Shown here: in pieces, positions 5,149 through 10,135 of the stretch | Numbering within the stretch: position 1 is the first letter of the stretch | Layout of the letters: each line of letters starts with the position of its first letter | Source of the DNA: Thermofilaceae archaeon | Lineage (GTDB): Archaea > Thermoproteota > Thermoprotei > Thermofilales > Thermofilaceae | Length of the DNA stretch: 10,135 nucleotides | Direction of reading: 5' to 3' | Assembly (NCBI GenBank): GCA_027017025.1 | Contig: JALURH010000166.1 | Span: 1-10,135, forward strand | Notes under the pieces: model-generated | The model's input: the letters and a program-made list of their open reading frames with translations, nothing else | Told to the model about the DNA's origin: nothing | The model's database searches: none | Position numbers and translations under genes: made by a program

Positions 5149-6144
5149 ATGAGTAGGGTAACTAGGCTAACTGCAGTACTCATATTAATTATACTTACAC
5201 TAGGTGTATTAACCACTATCTTATCCCAACCTAAAAGTGGCTCAGAAGAGAGGAGCGCTGAAGTATTGATCCAGAATGCCACTAGATTGAAGGAGCTAGC
5301 GGAATATAAGTTATCACAAGTGAATAGTTTCCTATCAACTACTACGATAAATACTGCCCTAGAGTCTACATTAGAGTTAATCTCTAGCTGTATAGAGGAG
5401 GGAGACTATAACTTGAGTAGAGCGAGGGAGCTATATGCCTCCGGGAACTATACTGAAGCCAAAGTATATGCTATATACTCTATTAGATGCTATGGTGAAG
5501 CACTAAAACTCCTGAGTGAGGTAGTATCCGAACTGGGTATAGAGGTTGGGAGTCCTAAAGCTGGTAAAACACACTTAGCTAATAGGAATGGTTCAATAAT
5601 TGTAGCCTACAATAGGTCTAGGGAATTTCTGAATCGTCTAAGAGATATAATTGACCGCCTTACTGAAGAAGGAGTTGAGTACGATTTCAGCTATATCTTG
5701 AATGAACTAAATTCCATAGAAGAGTTAATTAATGAGGGCATATCACTAGCGTCCCAGGGGAAGGTAAACGAATCGGGCCCACTCCTAGGCAAGGTTAGGA
5801 GTAGACTTGCTTTGGTTAACGCAGAACTTAGGAGAATTAGTGCAGCATTCTTTGTATATAATATCAAGAAGAAAATCCTTAGCAAAAAGTATCCCGAGCT
5901 AAGTAACACAAATATAGAGGAGCTACTTGAAGAGATTAAGAAGGATATCCACGGGAAAGCTAAACTTAAACGTATATTCAACAAGTTGATTAGCGTAGTG
6001 AATACCATAGAGAAAGTTAAGCATGGACAAAGTAAACAACAGGGTAAGAAAAAAGGTGTTCCAGGGGAAGGACGTTCTTCACCACAAGTCCCTCCTAACT
6101 CTAAGAATAGAGGTAAGCAGAGCTCAGGTAGCGGAGGTACATAG
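5149..6144 (+). CDS. Secreted or membrane-anchored helical protein, unknown function
   Basis: The protein has 331 residues from this ATG. It begins with a basic tip (MSRVTR) and one hydrophobic segment (about 8-25), either a signal peptide or an N-terminal anchor, so the rest is outside the cell. The body is almost all helix with charged, coiled-coil-like stretches. Six N-glycosylation sequons at Asn 43, 88, 100, 147, 155 and 207 support surface exposure. A segment near 82-125 (ARELYASGNYTEAKVYA) resembles a TPR-like helical hairpin found in archaeal surface proteins. The last 40 residues are a Lys/Gly/Ser/Pro-rich disordered tail. Only two cysteines are present (81 and 114). A longer reading from GTG 5062 adds 29 residues before the signal and overlaps the promoter, so I reject it; ATG 5131 is a weaker option. 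It lies 38 bases before the membrane regulator gene, suggesting a joint role. Confidence 0.7.
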   Translation: MSRVTRLTAVLILIILTLGVLTTILSQPKSGSEERSAEVLIQNATRLKELAEYKLSQVNSFLSTTTINTALESTLELISSCIEEGDYNLSRARELYASGNYTEAKVYAIYSIRCYGEALKLLSEVVSELGIEVGSPKAGKTHLANRNGSIIVAYNRSREFLNRLRDIIDRLTEEGVEYDFSYILNELNSIEELINEGISLASQGKVNESGPLLGKVRSRLALVNAELRRISAAFFVYNIKKKILSKKYPELSNTNIEELLEEIKKDIHGKAKLKRIFNKLISVVNTIEKVKHGQSKQQGKKKGVPGEGRSSPQVPPNSKNRGKQSSGSGGT

Positions 6145-6172
6145 AATTTTAACCAAAAACAGTATTATATTA

Positions 6173-6178
6173 GGGGGT
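6173..6178 (+). promoter_or_regulatory. Ribosome binding site deciding a TTG start
   Basis: GGGGGT lies four bases before the TTG at 6183 and is the only G-rich site nearby. It supports TTG as the start codon of the membrane regulator and translation from a transcript shared with the gene upstream. Confidence 0.55.
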
Positions 6179-6182
6179 ATCT

Positions 6183-7163
6183 TTGGAACATAAAGTAGCT
6201 GCAATACTTGGTATAGTGCTCCTCGCAGCTCTATTCACAAATATATCTTATAGCCAGGGAGAATATATTATTGAGGAATGTAAACTCACCGTATACCCTG
6301 ATGGATACGTATTAGTGAATCTTATAGTTAAGCCCTTAAATGATTCCCTCACCATTACGGTCAGACTTATAGGTGAGCCGGATGATACCTATGGTATAAT
6401 AATTCTGGATGAAAATCAGAGTCTAATAGCCTATGAGGAAATCGATAGTAGCAGTATAAGGGTTTATGTTATTGAGTCAAAGCTACTCAATATCTCATAC
6501 TTCACTGCTACGTTAACTACTAAGGATAGGGATATATGGGTACTGCAAGCAGATCTACCCATAGAGGCTGTAATAATACTCCCGGAGTACTCAGTTATAA
6601 CTGATCTCAGCGAAGTGCCTCTCCAGATAGATGTTAGGGATAATAAACCTATTATAATTATGCCGGAAGGCTCCATAAGGATAGAGTACACTATCCCACC
6701 TCCAGTAGTTGTTACGCCTCAGCCCTCCGAGAGTAAACAGCAACCCAGCCAAGAACAAAAACAGGAACAACAGCCCGTACAGCCACAGAACCAGACTACG
6801 CCTACGGGTACTGGTCAGACAACTGGAGAGCCTGTAGAGCCTTCTTCCCCGGAGGAAAAGGAGACAACAAATAACGTATTCTATATTATTGTTGGAGTAG
6901 CTATTGCTGCAATTATATTTGCCGGAATATTAGTTATGAGGAAACTCAGGGTTGAGGAGGAGTTCGAGGAACTTAGAGAAGATGAAGTAGAAATATTGAA
7001 AGCTCTACGCTCACTTGGTGGCCACGCCTTCCAGAGCGAGGTAGCTAAGCTAGTGGATCAACCTACGACAACTCTCTGGAGAAATATAAGAAGGTTGTCG
7101 AATAAGGGTTATATTAGGATTGAGAAGAGGTTTGGTCGAAACTACCTTATACTTATAAGGTAG
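6183..7163 (+). CDS. Membrane-bound winged-helix transcriptional regulator with extracellular sensor region
   Basis: This is a one-protein signalling device of the archaeal COG2512 type: an outside region linked through the membrane to a cytoplasmic DNA-binding domain. Residues 1-24 are a signal sequence (AAILGIVLLAALF, ending near YSQG). Residues 25-170 are strand-rich, with sequons at Asn 53, 78 and 103. Residues 172-230 form a disordered Gln/Pro/Thr/Glu linker with one more sequon (Asn203). Residues 232-252 are a transmembrane helix followed by RKLR, a positive-inside stop. Residues 262-326 are a winged helix: EVEILKALRSLGGHAFQSEVAKL, then the recognition helix TTTLWRNIRRLSNKGY and the wing IRIEKRFGRNYLIL. 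The TTG start is supported by a ribosome binding site. The gene follows a secreted helical protein by 38 bases, so that protein could be its ligand, partner or target. What it senses and which genes it controls cannot be read here. Confidence 0.85.
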   Translation: MEHKVAAILGIVLLAALFTNISYSQGEYIIEECKLTVYPDGYVLVNLIVKPLNDSLTITVRLIGEPDDTYGIIILDENQSLIAYEEIDSSSIRVYVIESKLLNISYFTATLTTKDRDIWVLQADLPIEAVIILPEYSVITDLSEVPLQIDVRDNKPIIIMPEGSIRIEYTIPPPVVVTPQPSESKQQPSQEQKQEQQPVQPQNQTTPTGTGQTTGEPVEPSSPEEKETTNNVFYIIVGVAIAAIIFAGILVMRKLRVEEEFEELREDEVEILKALRSLGGHAFQSEVAKLVDQPTTTLWRNIRRLSNKGYIRIEKRFGRNYLILIR

Positions 7164-7172
7164 GTATTGAGG

Positions 7173-7180
7173 TTTTCTTC
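7173..7180 (+). terminator. T-rich tract after the membrane regulator gene
   Basis: TTTTCTTC lies ten bases after the stop of the regulator gene. It fits a weak archaeal U-tract terminator that separates this unit from the PAP2 gene. Confidence 0.3.
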
Positions 7181-7196
7181 AGTTAACGCCGAGAAT

Positions 7197-7208
7197 AGTA
7201 TTAATACT
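7197..7208 (+). promoter_or_regulatory. Perfect 12-bp palindrome overlapping the PAP2 promoter
   Basis: AGTATTAATACT equals its own reverse complement and is centred about 29 bases before the ATG at 7232, exactly where box A is expected. It may supply box A (TATTAATA) and also be an operator. A tandem TACTGT TACTGT (7205-7216) overlaps its right end. Confidence 0.45.
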
Positions 7209-7231
7209 GTTACTGTAGGATATTAATTGTT

Positions 7232-8107
7232 ATGCGTAAGATATCCTCCAGTATAGATAGATTGTCTCTAGCTCTTATAGCTATCCTGTTATTCTCTGCT
7301 GTTCTAGCCTACTTATCTAGACGGGAAGACTCCTTCTGGAGGATCATAACTAATCTGGGTGATGAGCCAGCATACATAGCTTTTACAACAATCATATACG
7401 TTGCTTTAAACCCGTCTCTAGGTGTAAAGTTGCTAGCTACTCTAGCGACGAGTGGCTGGGTTAACGTATTCCTGAAGAATACCTTTATGCTCCCTAGACC
7501 CCCCAAAACTCTCTGGAGAGTTGAGGCTAGAGGATATGGGTTCCCAAGCGGACATGCACAGACCTCTACTACATTCTGGTCCTACCTCTCTCTTGACAGA
7601 AAAAATCTTTACCTAGCTTTCTTCGCAACCATGGTGGTAGTCTTCGTGGGTTACTCTAGGGTCTACCTAGGAGTTCACTATTTCACTGATGTGTTAGGTG
7701 GAGCCCTAATAGGGTTTGTGATAGCTTTCGCAGCACTCGTGTTGGAGAAGAAAGAATTCTTCAGTGATGCTAGGAAGATCGTACCAATTACCGTAATCTA
7801 TGCTTTTCTTATTCAGGCAATATATCTTGTATATAGGGAGACGATATTCTTTAGGCTAGGGGGAGTAACTCTCGGTTTAGCGCTGTATCCTTATGTAAGG
7901 GATAAAATAGATATTAGACACGTTGCATTATCGATACGCATATTTTTCGCTATTCTAGCTACATTTATAGCCTTTCTGCTAACTAGAGTTGCCTCCCAAC
8001 TACCCCACCCACTGCAGATGCCTATATATACTTTCATAACCGTTACCATAATCCTTACACCACTAGCTTATAGTAAGCTCCTCTCTAGGAAAACTCTAGG
8101 AGAGTAG
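7232..8107 (+). CDS. PAP2-family membrane phosphatase (lipid phosphate/pyrophosphate phosphatase)
   Basis: This integral membrane phosphatase carries the three PAP2 motifs intact. C1 is K(x6)RP with Lys82, Arg89 and Pro90. C2 is PSGH at 105-108, with the general acid/base His108. C3 is SR(x5)H(x3)D with Ser142, Arg143, nucleophile His149 and Asp153. Hydrophobic segments lie at about 11-28, 48-80, 125-140, 152-172, 183-200, 206-221, 232-253 and 262-283. The part after residue 175 adds three or four helices beyond the basic domain, making the 291 residues longer than a minimal PAP2. Archaeal members are thought to dephosphorylate polyprenyl or dolichyl (pyro)phosphate, or phospholipid precursors, on the outer membrane face. 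The ATG is at leaderless distance from an AT-rich box A. VapB starts eight bases after the stop, so the three genes are probably cotranscribed. Enzyme class is sure; substrate is inference. Confidence 0.93.
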   Translation: MRKISSSIDRLSLALIAILLFSAVLAYLSRREDSFWRIITNLGDEPAYIAFTTIIYVALNPSLGVKLLATLATSGWVNVFLKNTFMLPRPPKTLWRVEARGYGFPSGHAQTSTTFWSYLSLDRKNLYLAFFATMVVVFVGYSRVYLGVHYFTDVLGGALIGFVIAFAALVLEKKEFFSDARKIVPITVIYAFLIQAIYLVYRETIFFRLGGVTLGLALYPYVRDKIDIRHVALSIRIFFAILATFIAFLLTRVASQLPHPLQMPIYTFITVTIILTPLAYSKLLSRKTLGE

Positions 8108-8115
8108 AATATATT

Positions 8116-8394
8116 ATGGAACCCATATTTGTTCCTTGGGGGATATACGTGGTTAGGAATAAGATTCTTGTCAGAGTCTCAGAGGACTATAGGATACATA
8201 TCCCGGAGGAGTTACGGGAGAAGATCGGTGTAAAACCTGGGGATTATCTAGCATTCTACTTCGATGAAGAAGAGGGTGTCATTAAGATTAAGCCACATGG
8301 CAGGAAGAGGGCTACGGTAAAGATAAGAAGAAGAATTACTGAGGATGATATAGAGGGGGGTGTCGAGGAGGTACTGGATGAGATTACTGGTTGA
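8116..8394 (+). CDS. vapB: VapB-type antitoxin, AbrB/SpoVT DNA-binding fold
   Basis: This 92-residue protein would neutralise the toxin encoded by the overlapping downstream gene and repress their promoter. Residues about 16-60 match the swapped-hairpin AbrB/MazE-like fold: KILVRVSEDYRIHIPEELRE, then IGVKPGDYLAF and VIKIKPHG. The C-terminal part (68-92) is charged, with an acidic end (TEDDIEGGVEEVLDEI) of the kind that wraps the VapC groove. The 15 residues before the fold (MEPIFVPWGIYVVRN) are longer than in minimal VapB proteins. AGGAG at 8099-8103 is a possible ribosome binding site but lies 12 bases away. The gene starts eight bases after PAP2, and no separate box A with good spacing is visible, so it may rely on the PAP2 transcript. 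The pairing with a PIN-domain gene makes the assignment strong. Confidence 0.88.
   Translation: MEPIFVPWGIYVVRNKILVRVSEDYRIHIPEELREKIGVKPGDYLAFYFDEEEGVIKIKPHGRKRATVKIRRRITEDDIEGGVEEVLDEITG
8365..8372 (+). promoter_or_regulatory. Strong ribosome binding site for VapC
   Basis: GAGGAGGT lies inside the end of vapB, five bases before the ATG at 8378. It fixes that start and rejects the upstream GTG at 8360, which would add six unlikely residues. Translational coupling of toxin to antitoxin is implied. Confidence 0.7.
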
Positions 8395-8785
8395 TACAGA
8401 TATATTGGTACATGATACAATCGAGGATAGTGATAAACACCTAGAGGCTGCTGAACTCTTGGACGAAGCAGAGAGGATATATATTCCCTCTATAGTGCTC
8501 CACGAGTACCTATGGGTTACTCTGAGGAAACTAAATCTATCCTCCGAGCTTGTAAGCGAAAAAATAGAGGAGTATCTTACGGATTCTAGAACATTCTATG
8601 TATGTGAGAATATAGGTACCTATAGGAAAGCTTTACAGATGCTTAAAGAGGATGGGAAGCCGCCGCAGAGAATCAACGATTACATCATTATTGCATTAGC
8701 GCAAGCATTAGGTGCATCCATAGCGACGTATGATCCAGAGCTTCGTGAAGCAGCTACTAGTAGGGATATAAAAGTTGTACCTTGA
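8378..8785 (+). CDS. vapC: VapC-type toxin, PIN-domain ribonuclease
   Basis: This is a 135-residue single PIN domain, the normal size. The four acidic residues that hold the metal are all present: Asp6 in LLVDTDIL (with Asp8 beside it), Glu43 in LHEYLW, Asp101 in INDYIIIALA and Asp119 in TYDPEL. The nuclease should therefore be active, cutting tRNA or another RNA when freed from VapB. The target cannot be predicted. The gene overlaps vapB by 17 bases, with a strong ribosome binding site inside the antitoxin gene, which suits tight coupling. Thermoprotei often carry many VapBC pairs, so its presence is ordinary. A T-run at 8799-8803 follows and probably ends the PAP2-vapB-vapC transcript. Confidence 0.92.
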   Translation: MRLLVDTDILVHDTIEDSDKHLEAAELLDEAERIYIPSIVLHEYLWVTLRKLNLSSELVSEKIEEYLTDSRTFYVCENIGTYRKALQMLKEDGKPPQRINDYIIIALAQALGASIATYDPELREAATSRDIKVVP

Positions 8786-8798
8786 TACGAGATACATA

Positions 8799-8803
8799 TT
8801 TTT
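8799..8803 (+). terminator. T-run after vapC
   Basis: Five T residues begin 13 bases after the vapC stop and lie ahead of the next gene's box A. This fits a U-tract archaeal terminator; no stem is visible. Confidence 0.35.
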
Positions 8804-8814
8804 CCTAGAGAAAA

Positions 8815-8824
8815 GTTAATAAAA
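8815..8824 (+). promoter_or_regulatory. Box A before the phosphoribosyltransferase-like gene
   Basis: GTTAATAAAA lies 17-26 bases before the GTG at 8841. It is a little close to the start but is the best TATA-like element in the gap, and it suggests a leaderless GTG start. Confidence 0.4.
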
Positions 8825-8840
8825 TCCCCCTACTTTATTT

Positions 8841-9902
8841 GTGCCAGGGCACTTGTCTTTTACCTTAGGGAAGACGAAACTTGATGAAATAATAGATAGG
8901 CATGGAATCAAGGTTGATTTGACAGAAAGACTAGATATAGAGGGACTTAGGGGATCGACGCGTTTATATCGGGTAAAATGGGATAAGAAGCTAACCAATA
9001 CCTATATTATAGATACTATTGAGGGTTCTGAGATAGCCTGTAAGCCAGAGATCGTTGGTAGGGAATTTAAGGAACTTAATAGCCGAGCTTCACTCGAGGC
9101 TGCAAAAATTATTCTTGAGCTAGTTAACCCTAGTTTACCTATCATCTACCTGCATATTTTGAGAGCATCCCTAGGGTACCAATTGCATGAGTCATTGAAG
9201 TCGTTGGGCTTCGCTATGCTGGAAGCATATGTTAGACCAAGGTATATTGTAGATTCATTCAGGGATCATAGAGAGAGGAAGGTAGAGATTGTATATAGGG
9301 ATTTCGGCAATATTGGCGGAGGGGATTATATCCTTATAGTATCTGATACTATAGCTACTGGTTCCTCCCTCGTAGAGTCTCTACGTGAGGCATATACTAT
9401 ATTTACTAGTAGAGACGCTAAAGTAGAGGAACTAGTTATCTACGGCTTTATATCTATAGATAGTATAAAGAGGATTGAGGATTTCTCTCTGAGGTGGGGG
9501 ATAAAGAAGATATATGTTATAGCCATGCAGGATATAACCCCTTTAGCAAGTAATCTCTACGATATGCCTCTCTATGGCCCAGATGAGGAACTATGGAGAA
9601 CAGAAGGTAAGATTAGTTTCGTTGGTGGAATAGCTAGCTATGAAACGCTTGAGAGGATGATCCCTAAATATGCTCCAGGTATGGATCAACCTGGGGATTG
9701 GAGTGAGAGACAACTACATCTATACAATGGCTTAGGGTATGAAGAAGGAAATATCCGTGGTCACCTCGAGAAAAGTCTGGAAATGCTTAGATCCCTCTAT
9801 AACTTAGCTAGGAGTAAGGAGATCTACGATAGCTGGGTTCTAGAGATATATAGGGAGAGAATAAAATCTATCATATCTACCCTAACTCTACCTAGGATCT
9901 AA
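8841..9902 (+). CDS. Uracil phosphoribosyltransferase-like protein with long C-terminal extension
   Basis: The core (about 70-235) looks like a type I phosphoribosyltransferase, nearest to the uracil enzyme. ILRAS (106-110) matches the ILRAG motif that precedes a helix in uracil phosphoribosyltransferases. YILIVSDTIATGSSL (163-177) is the PRPP-binding loop, followed by strands YGFISI and KIYVIAM. In the loop the usual first acidic residue is Ser168; Asp169 remains. Uracil enzymes are about 210 residues, but this one has 353: an extra N-terminal domain of about 65 and a C-terminal part from about 235, with GMDQPGDWSERQLHLYNGLGYEEG (written here only as a landmark, 280-303) and a helical tail. 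The changes raise doubt whether it makes UMP from uracil or has another base, or a regulatory role. It stands alone after a terminator, with no pyrimidine gene nearby. The GTG start suits a leaderless transcript. Fold is fairly sure; reaction is not. Confidence 0.72.
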   Translation: MPGHLSFTLGKTKLDEIIDRHGIKVDLTERLDIEGLRGSTRLYRVKWDKKLTNTYIIDTIEGSEIACKPEIVGREFKELNSRASLEAAKIILELVNPSLPIIYLHILRASLGYQLHESLKSLGFAMLEAYVRPRYIVDSFRDHRERKVEIVYRDFGNIGGGDYILIVSDTIATGSSLVESLREAYTIFTSRDAKVEELVIYGFISIDSIKRIEDFSLRWGIKKIYVIAMQDITPLASNLYDMPLYGPDEELWRTEGKISFVGGIASYETLERMIPKYAPGMDQPGDWSERQLHLYNGLGYEEGNIRGHLEKSLEMLRSLYNLARSKEIYDSWVLEIYRERIKSIISTLTLPRI

Positions 9903-9925
9903 TTCTGATTCCTCCCTAGGATAAT

Positions 9926-10066
9926 GTGGAAATAGAGATTGTTCCCGAGCCTAAAAACATGGAGTTTACAGGTAGGTGGTTTAAAGTAGATGGATTCTCC
10001 AATTTTCCCGAGTTTCTTGCTCTAGAATTCAATATACCACATAGATCTTGGAGGCTAAGAGTTTAA
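9926..10066 (+). CDS. Possible small protein or gene remnant, 46 residues
   Basis: A GTG at 9926 opens a 46-codon frame ending TAA at 10064-10066; the ATG at 9959 is an inner alternative. The peptide starts VEIEIVPEPKNMEFTG, then has GRWFKVDGFSNFPEF and ends FNIPHRSWRLRV. It is rich in aromatic residues and looks like real coding sequence rather than noise, with GAG, AGG and ATA codons like its neighbours. I recognise no family. It could be a genuine small protein or the surviving start of a longer gene. There is no clear ribosome binding site, and it begins 24 bases after the upstream stop. Confidence 0.4.
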   Translation: MEIEIVPEPKNMEFTGRWFKVDGFSNFPEFLALEFNIPHRSWRLRV

Positions 10067-10103
10067 CGTTTCCCTAAGATCTAATACAACACTTACTAGT
10101 TTA

Positions 10104-10121
10104 TTGATATTAAAGTATCAA
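10104..10121 (+). promoter_or_regulatory. Candidate operator: 6-bp inverted repeat abutting a promoter
   Basis: TTGATA (10104-10109) and TATCAA (10116-10121) are exact reverse complements around TTAAAG. The dyad ends four bases before a TATATAAA box, so it overlaps the position of the TFB recognition element. This is where archaeal activators and repressors often bind. The regulated gene lies outside the window. Confidence 0.45.
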
Positions 10122-10125
10122 AACA

Positions 10126-10133
10126 TATATAAA
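10126..10133 (+). promoter_or_regulatory. Box A of a gene beyond the right edge
   Basis: TATATAAA preceded by AAAC is a near-ideal archaeal TATA box with a purine-rich upstream element. No gene follows inside the window, so it should drive a + strand gene starting near or after base 10155. Confidence 0.55.
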
Positions 10134-10135
10134 GC

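Noticed and set aside
8360..8377. VapC start at GTG 8360
   Set aside because: The strong GAGGAGGT site sits inside this stretch and points to ATG 8378, which gives the canonical PIN start MRLLVDTD.
1..10135. CRISPR arrays, tRNA or rRNA genes
   Set aside because: No regularly spaced repeats of 24-37 bases, no TTCGA-type T-loop with a matching acceptor stem, and no rRNA-like stretch were seen.

Overview
The window reads as DNA from a hyperthermophilic crenarchaeon (Thermoproteota, class Thermoprotei, most like the Desulfurococcales or Ignisphaera group). Reasons: arginine is written mostly AGG/AGA and isoleucine often ATA; GTG and TTG starts are common; several genes look leaderless, with an AT-rich box A about 25-30 bases before the start codon; others carry archaeal GAGGTG-type ribosome binding sites. 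Gene content agrees: an ACT-V4R protein, a VapBC pair, a membrane-bound winged-helix regulator and a diverged uracil-phosphoribosyltransferase-like protein. All intact genes lie on the + strand. The exception is bases 1-104, which are about 18% G+C and encode the last 33 residues of a Bacteroidota type IX secretion (Por) C-terminal sorting domain. This does not belong in an archaeon and probably marks a chimeric contig end.

Layout: (1) 1-104, foreign sorting-domain tail. (2) 119-1919, a two-gene ABC-2 exporter (ATPase and permease, overlapping). (3) 2038-2892, an ACT + V4R ligand-sensing protein, with a perfect 7-bp inverted repeat between its box A and start. (4) 2941-3459, an acidic, cysteine-rich protein of unknown function. 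(5) 3500-4339, an alpha/beta hydrolase. (6) 4340-5028, a scar: the first 86 codons of an IS607-type serine transposase joined out of frame to the last ~95 codons of a SplB-like radical SAM protein. (7) 5149-7163, a secreted helical protein with many N-glycosylation sequons, then a membrane-spanning regulator with an outside sensor region, a Q/P linker and an inside winged helix. (8) 7232-8785, a PAP2 lipid phosphatase followed 8 bases later by a VapB antitoxin and overlapping VapC toxin. (9) 8841-9902, a phosphoribosyltransferase-like protein with a long C-terminal extension. (10) 9926-10066, a possible 46-residue ORF, then a promoter with an adjacent dyad that points out of the window.

How the genes may work together: the ABC pair exports an unknown substrate. 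The 5149/6183 pair looks like a cell-surface sensing module. The PAP2 enzyme may recycle polyprenyl/dolichyl (pyro)phosphate used in surface glycosylation. VapBC is a standard toxin-antitoxin unit. No complete new multi-gene defence or metabolic system is evident. The strongest unusual points are the foreign fragment at the left end, the transposase/radical-SAM deletion scar, and several promoter-proximal dyads that look like operators.
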